Source of the DNA: Candidatus Saccharimonadota bacterium
GTDB taxonomy: Bacteria > Patescibacteriota > Saccharimonadia > Saccharimonadales > Saccharimonadaceae
Length of the DNA stretch: 35,474 nt
Assembly (NCBI GenBank): GCA_013316435.1
Contig: WSMR01000005.1
Coordinates: 1 to 35,474, forward strand
Reading direction: 5' to 3'
Part shown: piece after piece, positions 25,320 through 34,151 of the stretch
How the letters are laid out: each line of letters begins with the position of its first letter
How positions within the stretch are numbered: position 1 is the stretch's first letter
Notes under the pieces: generated by a model
What the model saw: only the letters and a program-made list of their open reading frames with translations
What the model was told of the DNA's origin: nothing
Database searches by the model: none
Made by a program: the position numbers and the translations under genes

Positions 25320-26768
25320 ATGGAGAAAAGTCCGCGTAGCACAGAGCAAAATCCATCAACCTGGGAAAATGATTCGGTAACCGAATCTCCCCTGAAGCCA
25401 GGGGAGATAGGAGAAACTTCCTTGGCGGAGGTTGAATCAAATAATGAATTACACCGCTCTAGCCATCAGGATTTAGGGCGTAAAGTTCTCGATCTAGAAA
25501 GCAGTGATAATTGGAAGCGTAATACTTCGTTCGTGCGCGCAGAAACTGAGCCGGATTATGAAAATGACTTAACCGAGGCGGAATTGCAAAGCCATCCCGA
25601 GCAGCGGTTCAAAGTAAATCCGGATCGATTTCCAATTTTACGCGATCAGGCAATCAGTAATGAAACTCTGAAGATTGATGAAACTTTGAGTCTACTGGTT
25701 CAAGATGCTGCTGATACGGTTGCGATATTGACTGGCGAAACTGACCCGCCAACGCGGAGGGCTGATGCTGTTATTTATCTTGATAAATCTGCGCGGCCAG
25801 TAAGTTGGTTGGTGAACGAGATGTGGGAAGACTTTACCACGGCTAAGCGTCCGGAATTTGAAGGATTTATGGGGATCGACCGTATCACTTGGTTTCGTGC
25901 TGTGGGTCTCGAAGTGGACGATCAAGGGAATTTGAAAGAAGATACCGGAATAAAGCGAAAAGGAACTAAAGCTAATTTTAGCGATTTTCAGCGAGCAATG
26001 TCTGAGAGCCCGATTCGTCGAAGTGATCTTGCCCGAGCACGCTTAGCGTTGATGCCGGATGGTATTGAGAGTCTACGTGATTCAATGAACGAGGAAGAGC
26101 TAATGAAATTTGACGCTTATAATCCGCTGGTTTTTGAATCAAGCGAACGTGACCAAAATGAAACTGCTCCGGAGCTTCCGGAATGGATTATTGAGAAGGT
26201 TTTTGCAATCCCTACGGGTTTAGAGGGCAAAAAGATTATGGTAATTGATGAGGTTCAAAACTCTGGCGCAACTGCCGAGATTGCCAAAGAAATTATCATG
26301 CGCGCCGTGAATGATCCGGGCACAGAGGTTGATACGCACATTTTTTGGGAAGCGGGCACAAAACAGGTTGAAGGGGATCAGGCGCAAATGCAGTCGGCAC
26401 CAGTGTGGTATGATCATGATGTAAACCCCGAGCTTGGTAAGGGGATTGGAAATGTGAACTTTCGGGAGCTGCGAAAAAAGTTTGAGAGAGATGGTGGCGT
26501 TGAGCAACTAAACGCGCTCTATATCGCTCCCTTTCGAGGTCGAACGCTCAATATGGCGGCGCAAGAAGGTGAGAGCTCGGTTGAGCTGATGAAGGAGTTT
26601 CAGCGCCTCGCCAAGATCTACCGAGAAGGTCGAATTTTGATGTCAAATCCTAAGCATTATGATCTAGAGAAATGGGTTGGGCATTACGAAGATCTAGAAA
26701 TAGAATTTACTCCTAATCCGAAGGTAAAGAATTCTTATATCAACCTGCGCCAAGGACTTAATAAATAG
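25320..26768 (+). CDS. Phosphoribosyltransferase-fold-like protein of unknown function
   Basis: 482 residues. The first about 110 are charged and low in hydrophobics (a disordered tail). From about 120 an alpha/beta domain appears. ADAVIYLDKSARPVSWLVNE resembles the substrate-loop strand of PRTases. Near residue 305, KKIMVIDEVQNSGATAEIAK resembles the PRPP-binding loop (VVDDVxxTGxTA), though the second Asp is Glu and Thr is Ser. After about 390 come predicted helices with basic residues and EKWVGHYEDLEIEFTPNP. I infer a PRTase-type fold that may bind a nucleotide or PRPP, with unknown activity. GGAGG precedes the ATG by 5 nt. A terminator follows the stop. Confidence 0.72.
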   Translation: MEKSPRSTEQNPSTWENDSVTESPLKPGEIGETSLAEVESNNELHRSSHQDLGRKVLDLESSDNWKRNTSFVRAETEPDYENDLTEAELQSHPEQRFKVNPDRFPILRDQAISNETLKIDETLSLLVQDAADTVAILTGETDPPTRRADAVIYLDKSARPVSWLVNEMWEDFTTAKRPEFEGFMGIDRITWFRAVGLEVDDQGNLKEDTGIKRKGTKANFSDFQRAMSESPIRRSDLARARLALMPDGIESLRDSMNEEELMKFDAYNPLVFESSERDQNETAPELPEWIIEKVFAIPTGLEGKKIMVIDEVQNSGATAEIAKEIIMRAVNDPGTEVDTHIFWEAGTKQVEGDQAQMQSAPVWYDHDVNPELGKGIGNVNFRELRKKFERDGGVEQLNALYIAPFRGRTLNMAAQEGESSVELMKEFQRLAKIYREGRILMSNPKHYDLEKWVGHYEDLEIEFTPNPKVKNSYINLRQGLNK

Positions 26769-26780
26769 CAAATAAAAATG

Positions 26781-26817
26781 ACCCCTCCAGGCCCGAAAGC
26801 TATTTTGGAGGGGTTTT
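26781..26817 (+). terminator. Terminator shared by convergent genes
   Basis: ACCCCTCCA (26781-26789) and TGGAGGGGT (26806-26814) pair perfectly with 16 nt between, followed by TTT. The stop codon of the minus-strand gene (26800-26802) lies in the loop and its last codons form the stem. Confidence 0.85.
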
Positions 26818-27273
26818 CCCTGGATGCATCTTAGCAAAAAAAGCTGCAAAAGCTGCATCCATATCCGGCGGTGGAGCGCCAAAATCTTCGATAGGTTGTG
26901 GGCTGGCGCAAATGCGCATCGAGGCTCCGTGCGGTGCTTTACAACTGATGCCTAACGACAGCGTATAATAGTCTTGATTTACTCTGTCAAGGCAATCGCA
27001 TTGAAATTGGATCATCTTCGAGAAGCGCTGCAGGGTTGAGACCTGCCCAAGCAAGATTACGTCGTCTTGTCCATCCTGATGGATGATGCGTGGTTTTACA
27101 CCAATATCCACTGCTACGGGATGTTCCTCGGGATGGAGCAACTTAATCTCCATCATGTCGTACTCCCTGAGGCTGACCAACAAATCTTTGGCCGCTATGT
27201 ATTTCTTTTGATCAGTTCTTAATAAAATACCATTACCTACGTCCGCCCATTTACCAGTAGGTACAAAGCTCAT
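26800..27273 (-). CDS. Hypothetical protein, 157 aa
   Basis: No family recognised. The ATG at 27273 is preceded by GGGGGTG and by a strong promoter 35 nt upstream. The protein is soluble and mostly beta-like: GNGILLRTDQKKYIAAKDLL, REYDMMEIKLLHPEEHPVAVDIG, DDVILLGQVSTLQRFSKMIQF. Three Cys (FQCDCLD, ISCKAP, RICASP) and a Pro-rich C-terminus (GAPPPDMDAAFAAFFAKMHPG) are present. There is no signal peptide. The base pattern at its 3' end is constrained by the terminator it shares with the converging gene. It looks like a member of the accessory gene set driven by TTGACT promoters. Confidence 0.72.
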   Translation of the reverse strand: MSFVPTGKWADVGNGILLRTDQKKYIAAKDLLVSLREYDMMEIKLLHPEEHPVAVDIGVKPRIIHQDGQDDVILLGQVSTLQRFSKMIQFQCDCLDRVNQDYYTLSLGISCKAPHGASMRICASPQPIEDFGAPPPDMDAAFAAFFAKMHPGKTPPK

Positions 27274-27307
27274 TCATATCACCCCCGTTTCACGAGCATA
27301 TACTTCC

Positions 27308-27336
27308 ATTATAGCACACATGGCGAAAAAAGTCAA
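27308..27336 (-). promoter_or_regulatory. TTGACT-17-TATAAT promoter
   Basis: Minus-strand TTGACT (27336-27331), 17-nt spacer with ATGTGTGC, TATAAT (27313-27308). The core closely matches the promoter at 20561-20589. Confidence 0.88.
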
Positions 27337-27482
27337 TAGAAAAACATAAGTTTTTCTATTGCTGCCTGCGTCGCTCGAAGAAAGAAATATTTGGGTTTCT
27401 TTATCACTCGCTATCCTCGACAGTTCAAGCACTTTATTCTCGATATCTTGGCCGTGATAGGGTTAATAGCAAAGCTCAGACG

Positions 27483-27980
27483 ACCATTATACGCGAATCT
27501 TATAAAGAAGTAACAGCTTTAGCTGCAGCTGAGAGTGGCTTAGATCGAGAATATATCAAGAAGGTTAATAGTAATGACGGTCAGAAAATTGCAGAAGAGC
27601 TATATTTGACGACGTCACCTGCGAAATATGCCATTGAGGCTCAGGATGCGGTCTTGAAAGAGATCGCGAAACATGGCAGTTGTGTGATTGTGGAGCGAGC
27701 GGCGGATTATATTCTAAGGAATGAGGCTGCACTGCTCAGAGTATATATCTATGCGCCAAAAGATTATCGCTTGAATAATTTGCAGGATATGTATGGCGAT
27801 GATCAAAAGTCGGCTAAAAAGCACTTTGAGCGAGCTGACCGCAACCGTGCTGAATATTATCAGTTGATTTCGGGGCAAAAGTGGAGTGAGCCTAAAAACT
27901 ATGATTTGTGTATTGATGCTTCGCTGGGGAAGAAGCAAGTTGCGAAAATGATCGCTGACTTAGCCAAAAATCATGGATAG
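27483..27980 (+). pseudogene. 5'-truncated cytidylate-kinase-like gene
   Basis: The frame from about 27483 reads YKEVTALAAAESGLDREYIK, later SPAKYAIEAQDAVLKEIA and GSCVIVERAADYIL, and ends LAKNHG. This follows the cytidylate kinase-like (AAA_26) family from its second helix onward; the family reads GNCVIVGRCADYIL at that place. The N-terminal P-loop (ISRxxGSGGRxIA) is missing: upstream in frame there is only unrelated sequence back to a stop at 27312, and no ATG. A TTG at 27606 could start a 124-residue piece that would still lack ATP binding. ERAAD in place of GRCAD also suggests relaxed selection. Probably a decayed nucleotide-kinase paralogue. Confidence 0.62.
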
Positions 27981-28048
27981 CTTTTTGTCAAAAGGTGCGT
28001 GAGACTGTAATTTAACTGCAAAAATGACCCTTGTAGGATGGCTTAAAA

Positions 28049-28057
28049 TGTGATAAT
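28049..28057 (+). promoter_or_regulatory. Extended -10 promoter ahead of the bL32-like/nusB/rnc cluster
   Basis: TGTGATAAT, 36 nt before the ATG at 28094, with TTAAGGAG as ribosome site. TTGTAG upstream is at a short 15-nt spacing. Confidence 0.45.
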
Positions 28058-28093
28058 CTAAGAAGAGAATTTCATATTAATTTAAGGAGCATT

Positions 28094-28360
28094 ATGCCTG
28101 AACCTAAAAAACAGAGTAGCCCACGCAAAACTGGTCTACGCCGTAGTCATCTTCGCTTGAAGTTGGCGCGGGCGGTGAATAGCACTTCTCCGGTCAAAGC
28201 ATTTGAGACCGCGAAGAAGACGCCAAATCTTAAGGTCAAGACCGTAAAAAACGCTAAAACTTTGACCGTGAAAGCAGCAAAGAGGGCTGCGAAAGACCTT
28301 GACAAAGCGGGCAAAAAGATTGCAAAGACTACTACGAAAGTCACTAAGAAAACTAAATAA
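28094..28360 (+). CDS. bL32-like protein with lysine/alanine-rich tail
   Basis: 88 residues, pI very basic. The N-terminus MPEPKKQSSPRKTGLRRSHL fits the start of ribosomal protein bL32 (PKRKTSKSRRDMRRSH type). The C-terminal zinc half of ordinary bL32 (CPxCG...CPxCGYY) is absent and replaced by an Ala/Lys/Thr tail of histone-H1 style (VKAAKRAAKDLDKAGKKIAK). Its position before nusB, a Nudix gene and rnc suits rpmF, which often lies near rnc. AAGGAG gives a good ribosome site. The alternative is a small DNA-compacting, histone-like protein. I hold bL32 as the better but unproven reading. Confidence 0.5.
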   Translation: MPEPKKQSSPRKTGLRRSHLRLKLARAVNSTSPVKAFETAKKTPNLKVKTVKNAKTLTVKAAKRAAKDLDKAGKKIAKTTTKVTKKTK

Positions 28361-28372
28361 AAGGGAAGGTAT

Positions 28373-28963
28373 ATGGCTAGTAACCGGCACTTGGGCAGAA
28401 TTATTGTTTTACAGAGTTTGTATGAATACGAATTTCGAACGAAAGCTGGGGACAAAACGGCGGATATTGATGTAATCGTCGCAAAGGATATTGAGCCATA
28501 TGAAAAAGCGCTTGGTGATACTGAGTTCGTCTATGGTTTGGCGCGCGCAGTTTCCGGGCAGTTTAAAGAATTGGATGAGATCTTGCAACCGATGGCGCCG
28601 GAATGGCCGCTTGATACGATTGCAGCGATAGATCGTAATATTTTGCGAATGGGGCTTTACGAGCTGAGGAATTCGGTTGAAGCGGTACCGCCAAAAGTCG
28701 CAATCAACGAGGCGGTTGAGCTAGCAAAAGCGTTTGGTGCGGAAAACTCCTCCAAATTCGTTAACGGTGTACTTGGTACTGCATATCGTCAAATTTATGA
28801 GCCGGAATCTGTCGGCCAAGCACCGAGCAAGGAGCAAAATGAGCAAGAAAAAATCGAAAAAGAACAAAAAGACTCTAGGGGTGCAGGCGCAGCAGAAAGT
28901 GCCGGAACAGATCAGCCAGCCACCAATGATGGAGGCGACAACGGAGGCGAAGGCGAGGTCTAA
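28373..28963 (+). CDS. nusB: Transcription antitermination factor NusB
   Basis: NusB-family RNA-binding protein that, with S10 (NusE), nucleates antitermination on rRNA transcripts. MASNRHLGRIIVLQSLYEYE matches the N-terminal helix (RxxARxxALQxLYxxE). IAAIDRNILRMGLYEL and PPKVAINEAVELAKAFGAENSSKFVNGVLG are canonical. The core ends near residue 145. About 50 further residues form an acidic Glu/Gln/Gly tail, not found in E. coli NusB, and 125 nt of it overlap the next gene in another frame. AAGGGAAGG lies before the ATG. Confidence 0.93.
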   Translation: MASNRHLGRIIVLQSLYEYEFRTKAGDKTADIDVIVAKDIEPYEKALGDTEFVYGLARAVSGQFKELDEILQPMAPEWPLDTIAAIDRNILRMGLYELRNSVEAVPPKVAINEAVELAKAFGAENSSKFVNGVLGTAYRQIYEPESVGQAPSKEQNEQEKIEKEQKDSRGAGAAESAGTDQPATNDGGDNGGEGEV

Positions 28964-29501
28964 TCCGAAGAAAGTCCCGGAGGCTTTGCCGTTAAAATCC
29001 GAGAAGATTTCCGGTGTTAAGCGGTTTACATCACGAATTCTTAAAAAACCGCCAATTCAAGAGGTTGTGCGCGAGCCGACTGCTGGGGGGATCGTTTTTC
29101 GAAATTCGGCTGATGGGCAAGATATTGAAATCCTTTTGATTCAAGACTCTAAGGGGCGCTGGACGATTCCTAAAGGTCACATTGAGCCGGGCGAAACTGC
29201 GCGCCAAACCGCAATTCGTGAGATTGGTGAAGAGGCGGGGTTGTTTCATATTGAAGTCGTGACTTGGCTTGGTAAAATTCATTTTCAGTATCGGCGCGTG
29301 AATAAACTAGTGCTAATGATGACGCAGATCTATCTAGTACGTGCTCTAGATATGAGCGAGACGCCACATAAGGAACAGTGGATGAAGGGGATTAAGTGGT
29401 TTCGCTTTAATGACGCAATTGAGGCGATTGAATACGAAGACATTGAAAAACTAATGCTTGTAGCAAGAAACAAAATTAGACAAGGCACCAAAAAGGGGTA
29501 A
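28839..29501 (+). CDS. Nudix hydrolase (diadenosine-polyphosphate type) with basic N-terminal extension
   Basis: 220 residues, starting at the ATG at 28839 with AAGGAG four bases upstream inside nusB. Upstream in-frame codons are less likely. About 85 N-terminal residues are Lys/Gln-rich and disordered. The Nudix fold begins REPTAGGIVFRNSADGQDIE. GRWTIPKGHIEPGETARQTA followed by IREIGEEAGL contains the full Nudix box G-x5-E-x7-RExxEExGx (about 143-165). The WTIPKGHIEPGE context is typical of Ap4A-type pyrophosphohydrolases. It would cut an X-linked nucleoside diphosphate; the substrate is unknown. It lies between nusB and rnc, so it is probably co-transcribed with RNA-metabolism genes. Confidence 0.9.
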   Translation: MSKKKSKKNKKTLGVQAQQKVPEQISQPPMMEATTEAKARSNPKKVPEALPLKSEKISGVKRFTSRILKKPPIQEVVREPTAGGIVFRNSADGQDIEILLIQDSKGRWTIPKGHIEPGETARQTAIREIGEEAGLFHIEVVTWLGKIHFQYRRVNKLVLMMTQIYLVRALDMSETPHKEQWMKGIKWFRFNDAIEAIEYEDIEKLMLVARNKIRQGTKKG

Positions 29502-29503
29502 AA

Positions 29504-30235
29504 ATGGATAAACACGAACTTGCAAAATATCAAGAGTTTGCAAAAGAAAAATTAGGGTTTGAATTTCACGATCCGATGCTACTCGTGACAGCGCTTACGC
29601 ACCGTAGCTATATGAATGAGCACAAAAAGAGTTGTGACGCGCACAATGAGCGGCTTGAATTTTTGGGCGACGCAGTGCTTGAGCTAGTTTCTTCGGATTT
29701 TTTGTATCGTAATTACAATGAACCCGAAGGGATTATGACGGCTTGGCGTTCGGCTTTGGTGCGAACAGAGAGTATCGGTGAGTCAGGTGAGCAGTTGGGA
29801 TATGCGCCGCTAGTGCGTCTTTCAAAAGGCGAAAAACATGGCACGGCGCGGGCGCATGCTTCGATTTTGGCAGACTGTTTTGAGGCCGTAATTGGAGCAA
29901 TCTATCTTGACCAGGGTTACGATACGGTCAAGGAGTTTATCGATAAATGGATTTTGGTGAAAATTGATCGAATCCTTGAAGAGGGTAGCTGGCGCGATCC
30001 GAAAACCTATTTACAGGAGTTATCGCAACATCACGATGGCGCGACGCCAGTTTATCGGGTACTTGGCGAAGATGGGCCGGATCATGATAAACTATTTACT
30101 GTAGGGGTATATGTTGGAGGCCAGCTCAAAGCGAAGGGTGAAGGCCACTCAAAGCAGACGGCTGAGGGTGCGGCCGCCGCGGAAGCAGTTAAGGAATATT
30201 TGAAGAGGGAAAATGCTAGAACTAAAAAATATTAA
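29504..30235 (+). CDS. rnc: Ribonuclease III
   Basis: Double-strand-specific endoribonuclease of 243 residues that processes rRNA precursors and structured mRNAs. The N-terminal RNase III domain has the signature NERLEFLGDAVLEL (about 48-61) with the catalytic Glu/Asp. HASILADCFEAVIGAIYLDQGY holds the second acidic pair. The dsRNA-binding domain at the C-terminus (DPKTYLQELSQHH, GEGHSKQTAEGAAAAEAV) is complete. GGGGTAAAA lies just before the ATG, 2 nt after the Nudix stop. Its end overlaps the ABC transporter by 23 nt. Confidence 0.97.
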   Translation: MDKHELAKYQEFAKEKLGFEFHDPMLLVTALTHRSYMNEHKKSCDAHNERLEFLGDAVLELVSSDFLYRNYNEPEGIMTAWRSALVRTESIGESGEQLGYAPLVRLSKGEKHGTARAHASILADCFEAVIGAIYLDQGYDTVKEFIDKWILVKIDRILEEGSWRDPKTYLQELSQHHDGATPVYRVLGEDGPDHDKLFTVGVYVGGQLKAKGEGHSKQTAEGAAAAEAVKEYLKRENARTKKY

Positions 30236-32762
30236 AAAAGTTTATCAAAGCAGCGACCTAAAACAAATTGCGCTGAGGAATGTTTCGATTACTTTTCGGG
30301 ACAAAGAATTTGTTTCAATTTTGGGTCCGAGTGGTTCCGGAAAGACGACGCTTCTAAATATTATCGGTGGACTGGATGACTATACTTCCGGTGATTTGCT
30401 GATTAATGGCGTTAGCACCAAGAAATATTCGGACCGAGATTGGGATAATTACCGTAATCACTCGGTAGGATTTGTGTTCCAAAGCTATAACCTGATTGGC
30501 CATCAGAGTGTGCTTAGGAACGTTGAACTAGCTTTGACGCTTTCCGGTGTGGGGCGCAGAGAGCGGACCGAGCGCGCTAAAAAAGCCCTGAAAGACGTGG
30601 GACTTTCACAACACATCAATAAGCGACCGAGCCAGCTATCAGGCGGCCAGATGCAACGAGTAGCGATTGCTCGGGCATTAGTGAATGACCCGGAAATTTT
30701 GCTGGCGGATGAGCCAACTGGCGCGCTAGATTCTGAAACTAGCGAGCAGATTATGGATTTACTAAAAGAAGTGGCAAAAGATCGGCTAGTGATCATGGTG
30801 ACACATAATCCTGAGCTTGCTAAGCAGTATTCAACTAGAATTATTACGATTCAAGACGGAAAGATTCTGAAGGATTCAAACGCCTATAAGCCAAAAAAGA
30901 CTAAGGAGGCTTTGGCGCCAACTGGAAAAACTAAAAAATCTCGCACTTCGATGAGTTTTTGGACTGCCTTTGGCCTTTCGATGAATAACTTGATGACCAA
31001 GAAAGGTCGTACGATTTTAACCGCTATTGCCGGGTCAGTTGGGATCATTGGGATTGCATTGATTCTGAGCCTAAGTAATGGCATCCACGAATACATTAAT
31101 CGTACCGAAGAGGAGGCTTTGAGTGAGTATCCGATTCAGCTTCAGAAGAATGCCGTAGATATTTCAGCTTTTGCAACGGCATTTACCGGCGGTACTGAAG
31201 GTGAGCAGCATGATGATGGTAAAATTCATTCACGCAACATTATGGGCGATGTATTGGCGCAGGTAAGCACCAATACCGCAAATAATTTAAAGGAATTCAA
31301 AACTTACATCGAAACCGGAGCTGGTCAAGACATCAAAGATTACACTAGTGCGATTTCTTACGGTTGGGATTTGCCACTAAAGATTTATAAGGATAGCACC
31401 AAGGAAGTCGTTCAAGTTCATCCTTCAACGGCGATGGACGCAGTCGGCATGGGTACGGACGGCATGAGTTCAATGATGATGAATATGGAAATCTTTGCCA
31501 ATATTGGTGCAAATCAAGACTTGCTCGACCGAATGTATGACGTGGTTGATGGGCGTTGGCCGGAAAATTATAACGAATTAGTGCTGTCGGTAGGTGAAAA
31601 TGGCGAAATTTCGGATTACACACTTTATACGCTGGGGATTTTGCCACAAAGCGATCTCAAAAAGGCGCTAAACAAGATTATCGCTGGCGAAGAAGTTAGC
31701 TTTGAAAATACATCTTATGATATTAAAGATTTGCTAAACCTTAAATTCCGCCTCGTACTACCGACCGATTATTATAAAAAGCAAGGCAATATTTGGGTTG
31801 ATATGAGCGGTGACGAAGACTATATGAAGGAAGTTTTGAAGAAAGCTCCGGAGCTAAAAGTCGTCGGGATCGTAAAACCAAACGGCGATTCGGCACTCAC
31901 CAGCAGTTTCCCGGGCTATCTCGGCTATAAGCAAAGTCTTGAAGAATACATCATAAACAAAGTGAATGAATCGGAAATCGCCAAGGCGCAAAAGAAAGAT
32001 AAGACCGTAAATGTACTGACGGGCAAGAAATTTGGTGCTGAAGAAAAGTTTAGCGCCGAGAATCTTACGCCCGAGCAGCAGGCTTATCTTGCTACGCTTG
32101 ATGCGGCGGAATTAGCTGAGGTAGTTTCGTCTTACCAAGAGAATGCCAACGCAACTTATGAAAGTAATCTCGAAAAGCTAGGGATTGCGAATCTTGACGA
32201 TCCGGACACGATTTCACTCTTCCCGAAAGATTTTGAGGCTAAGACCAATATAGAGCAAATTATTGATCGCTATAACGAAGGTAAAAGCGAGGAAGACCAA
32301 ATCACATATACCGACATGATGGGCACGATGATTTCGTCGGTCTCGATGATTGTTGATGTAATTAGTGCAGTTTTGATTGCCTTTGTGGCGATTAGCTTGG
32401 TAGTTTCGAGCATCATGATTGCGATTATCACTTATATCAGTGTGCTTGAGCGTACTAAGGAGATTGGTGTTCTTAGGGCAATTGGCGCTAGTAAGCGTGA
32501 TGTATCGCGCGTCTTTAATGCCGAAACGTTGATTGAGGGCTTGGCGGCTGGTTTGCTTGGTATTGGTGTGACCTTGCTACTGACGATTCCTATCAATATG
32601 GTGGTGGAACAAGCGCTAGGGGTGAAGAATATTGCGGTCTTGCCGATAACCGGTGCAGTGATTTTGATCGTGCTGAGCGTGCTGCTGACGGTGCTAGCCG
32701 GCTTGATCCCGGCACGTATGGCCAGCAAAAAGGATCCAGTTGAGGCTTTGAGGACGGAGTAG
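30213..32762 (+). CDS. Fused ABC transporter: MacB-type ATPase plus FtsX-like permease
   Basis: 849 residues, combining both parts in one chain. The ATPase (about 1-230) has Walker A GPSGSGKT at 38-45, Q-loop [20 protein letters not shown], signature [15 protein letters not shown], Walker [13 protein letters not shown] and switch MVTHNP. One transmembrane helix follows (about 262-288, [20 protein letters not shown]), then a large extracytoplasmic region to about 700, then three helices. The last part has [20 protein letters not shown], the FtsX/MacB coupling motif. It is likely an exporter or mechanotransmission system (LolCD/MacB superfamily), powered at the membrane. The start ATG at 30213 is inside rnc. 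Which substrate it moves is unknown. Confidence 0.93.
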   Translation: MLELKNIKKVYQSSDLKQIALRNVSITFRDKEFVSILGPSGSGKTTLLNIIGGLDDYTSGDLLINGVSTKKYSDRDWDNYRNHSVGFVFQSYNLIGHQSVLRNVELALTLSGVGRRERTERAKKALKDVGLSQHINKRPSQLSGGQMQRVAIARALVNDPEILLADEPTGALDSETSEQIMDLLKEVAKDRLVIMVTHNPELAKQYSTRIITIQDGKILKDSNAYKPKKTKEALAPTGKTKKSRTSMSFWTAFGLSMNNLMTKKGRTILTAIAGSVGIIGIALILSLSNGIHEYINRTEEEALSEYPIQLQKNAVDISAFATAFTGGTEGEQHDDGKIHSRNIMGDVLAQVSTNTANNLKEFKTYIETGAGQDIKDYTSAISYGWDLPLKIYKDSTKEVVQVHPSTAMDAVGMGTDGMSSMMMNMEIFANIGANQDLLDRMYDVVDGRWPENYNELVLSVGENGEISDYTLYTLGILPQSDLKKALNKIIAGEEVSFENTSYDIKDLLNLKFRLVLPTDYYKKQGNIWVDMSGDEDYMKEVLKKAPELKVVGIVKPNGDSALTSSFPGYLGYKQSLEEYIINKVNESEIAKAQKKDKTVNVLTGKKFGAEEKFSAENLTPEQQAYLATLDAAELAEVVSSYQENANATYESNLEKLGIANLDDPDTISLFPKDFEAKTNIEQIIDRYNEGKSEEDQITYTDMMGTMISSVSMIVDVISAVLIAFVAISLVVSSIMIAIITYISVLERTKEIGVLRAIGASKRDVSRVFNAETLIEGLAAGLLGIGVTLLLTIPINMVVEQALGVKNIAVLPITGAVILIVLSVLLTVLAGLIPARMASKKDPVEALRTE

Positions 32763-34111
32763 TGGCAGGAACAGAACTAGCAGATTCTGATCATGCTAAC
32801 CTTGACGTAAAAGGGGTGAAAAGCACTAGAGAGGAAAATCACCCTCGTTCGGAGAAGCTTACAGAGAAACTGAAGACTCTTCCCGCAGCGCCAGGAGTTT
32901 ATTTCCACAAAGATGCCGATGGCAATGTGATTTACGTTGGTAAGGCGGCAGTACTCAAAAATCGTGTGCGGCAGTATTTCCATAAAACCAACAAAGACGT
33001 CAAGACCGAGGCGCTAGTTAGGGAAATTGCTGATACCGATTGGATTGTTGTCGACACTGAAATGGATGCGCTATTTCTCGAGTCAGAAATGATTAAGCGC
33101 TACAAGCCAAAGTGGAATATCTTACTACGTGATGATAAAAATGTAAATTATGTACGCATCAATATGAAGTCCGAAGTGCCATATGTGAGTTTTACGCGTA
33201 CGCCGCAGGATGACAAAGCGGACTATATTGGTCCATTTTATAGTAAATTGCCGCTCGAGAAGGCGCTCAGGATTCTCAGGAAGGTATTTCCATATTACGA
33301 TAAACCTTACGACGGTAAAAAGACTTTGAATACTGACCTTGGACTGACGCCGGGAATTGAAGTAGGTAATTCAATGCCGGCGGAATATAAGAAAAATCTG
33401 CGTAAGCTAGAATTATATCTACAGGGTGGGCGTCACAAGCTTCTGAAAGATCTTGAAAAACAAATGAAAGCAGCAGCCAAAGCCGAGCGTTTTGAGGAAG
33501 CCGCCGAGGCGAGAAAGCAACTTTTTGCTTTGCGCGAGCTGCAAAAGAAGATTGTTTTTTCAGATCGCGAGTTTTTGGACATTTCTTCTGATCAGGCTTT
33601 ATTAGAATTACAGCAAATACTCAGCCTTGAACACCCACCGCGGCGAATTGAGGGATACGATATTTCGCACCAATCCGGTACCAATGTGGTTGGTTCGATG
33701 GTAGTATTCGTAAATGGCGTAAGTGATCGTAGCGAATATCGGAAATTTAAGCTGCACCGTCAGCAGAATAATGATTTTGCTGCCCTGCATGAGGTACTGG
33801 AGCGCCGCTTGAAGCATTCGGAATGGGAAAGCCCCGACTTAATTTTACTTGATGGTGGCGAGCCGCAACTTGAAGCGGTAAAAGATTTGTTGTTGCCAAC
33901 CAGAATTAAATTTATTGGGCGCGATAAAGATGGTAGTCATGGTCGTAATTCGGCGGTTGAGATTGTGATCCCTGAAAATTGCAGTTATCGTCACCTGCAG
34001 CTGGATTCTAGTAGTCATCTCGCGAAGTTGATTGCACGAATTGATGACGAAGCGCACCGTTTTGCAATTACTTACCATACGCTATTAAAACGCAAAGGCC
34101 TGCTCAAATAG
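32762..34111 (+). CDS. uvrC: UvrC-like excinuclease subunit lacking the C-terminal HhH region
   Basis: 449 residues against about 600 in the normal protein. LPAAPGVYFHKDADGNVIYV begins the GIY-YIG domain (GVY 45-47, YVG 58-60), which makes the 3' incision. LEKQMKAAAKAERFEEAAEA is the UVR motif for UvrB contact. RIEGYDISHQSGTNVVGSMV and LILLDGGEPQLEAV belong to the RNase H-like domain for the 5' incision, and EAHRFAITYH carries its last conserved His. The chain stops at KRKGLLK, where the tandem helix-hairpin-helix domain should begin. The usual Cys cluster after the GIY-YIG domain is also missing. The GTG start overlaps the ABC stop by one base. About 30 N-terminal residues are extra. Confidence 0.88.
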   Translation: MAGTELADSDHANLDVKGVKSTREENHPRSEKLTEKLKTLPAAPGVYFHKDADGNVIYVGKAAVLKNRVRQYFHKTNKDVKTEALVREIADTDWIVVDTEMDALFLESEMIKRYKPKWNILLRDDKNVNYVRINMKSEVPYVSFTRTPQDDKADYIGPFYSKLPLEKALRILRKVFPYYDKPYDGKKTLNTDLGLTPGIEVGNSMPAEYKKNLRKLELYLQGGRHKLLKDLEKQMKAAAKAERFEEAAEARKQLFALRELQKKIVFSDREFLDISSDQALLELQQILSLEHPPRRIEGYDISHQSGTNVVGSMVVFVNGVSDRSEYRKFKLHRQQNNDFAALHEVLERRLKHSEWESPDLILLDGGEPQLEAVKDLLLPTRIKFIGRDKDGSHGRNSAVEIVIPENCSYRHLQLDSSSHLAKLIARIDDEAHRFAITYHTLLKRKGLLK

Positions 34112-34139
34112 ATTGCTTGTCTTTTTGGTACGTACGCGC

Positions 34140-34145
34140 TATAAT
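34140..34145 (+). promoter_or_regulatory. -10 element of secG (leaderless)
   Basis: TATAAT, six bases, then the ATG at 34152. It lacks the TGn extension. Confidence 0.6.
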
Positions 34146-34151
34146 ATATGC

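Noticed and set aside
34113-34151. Earlier in-frame start for secG
   Set aside because: It would cover the TATAAT and add a non-family N-terminus.
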